The position numbers and the translations under genes were made by a program. Below, in pieces: positions 14,174-14,225 of a stretch of DNA of 14,225 bases. This DNA comes from an uncultured Collinsella sp. Lineage in GTDB: Bacteria > Actinomycetota > Coriobacteriia > Coriobacteriales > Coriobacteriaceae. The stretch spans positions 1 to 14,225 of the forward strand of contig CATXXF010000046.1 in NCBI GenBank assembly GCA_958403395.1, written 5' to 3'. The notes beneath the pieces are model-generated. The model was not told the origin of the DNA. It was given only the letters and a program-made list of their open reading frames with translations, and did no database searches. Position 1 is the stretch's first letter; each line of letters starts with the position of its first letter.

Positions 14174-14218
14174 TTAGCGCCGGGCGATTTTAGCCGCTAA
14201 TAGTCAAACTATTTTGAC
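14174..14218. other. Two small palindromes at the right edge
   Basis: TTAGCG (14174-14179) pairs with CGCTAA (14195-14200), and GTCAAA (14203-14208) pairs with TTTGAC (14213-14218) around CTAT. The second resembles a regulator half-site pair. On the plus strand TTGACC (14214-14219) could be the -35 of a divergent gene beyond the window. Nothing else is seen in 14152-14225. Confidence 0.4.
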
Positions 14219-14225
14219 CAATCCC

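Overview
The window looks like a chromosomal stretch of a high-GC Gram-positive anaerobe, most likely a Coriobacteriia member such as Collinsella. This is inferred from codon bias, protein style (Lys-rich topoisomerase tail, Arg-rich RicT tail) and gene content; no rRNA or tRNA is present to confirm it. Thirteen protein genes are supported: twelve on the minus strand and one on the plus strand. No CRISPR array, prophage or complete insertion sequence is visible.

Left part (1-5761, minus strand, read right to left): thymidylate kinase (tmk), DNA polymerase III delta-prime (holB) and the PSP1/RicT (YaaT-type) protein form a tight operon. tmk and holB are 1 nt apart, and holB and ricT overlap by 10 nt. 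The gene order matches the Bacillus tmk...holB-yaaT block, so it joins DNA precursor supply, replisome clamp loading and an RNA-processing or regulatory factor. Next comes a ComF-type phosphoribosyltransferase whose Shine-Dalgarno sequence lies in a perfect 12-bp hairpin. Last is a 350-residue protein of unknown function with a DUF559/Vsr-like nuclease-type C-terminus. Positions 1-228 are AT-richer and hold no convincing gene.

Centre (5762-7136): a single plus-strand gene encodes a zinc-ribbon, single-pass membrane protein with a very acidic distal region. It is bracketed by two long perfect inverted repeats (23-bp and 20-bp arms) that share the core TAGGGAC. A strong bidirectional terminator separates it from the convergent topA gene.

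Right part (7137-14225, minus strand, read right to left): a type Ic-like aspartate aminotransferase and a STAS anti-sigma-factor antagonist are followed by tatA/B, tatC, hypA, hypB and topA. The tat-hyp genes are closely packed (tatA/B and tatC overlap as TAATG; hypA starts 6 nt after tatC). This suggests co-expression of Tat export with nickel insertion into a hydrogenase, whose structural genes are outside the window. The topoisomerase is archaeal-like around its active site, with four C4 zinc ribbons and a histone-H1-like lysine tail.

The points most worth a second look are the pair of long palindromes around the membrane protein (possibly REPIN-like mobile repeats), the comF leader hairpin, the fused basic tail on RicT, the tat-hyp linkage and the uncharacterised DUF559-like protein.
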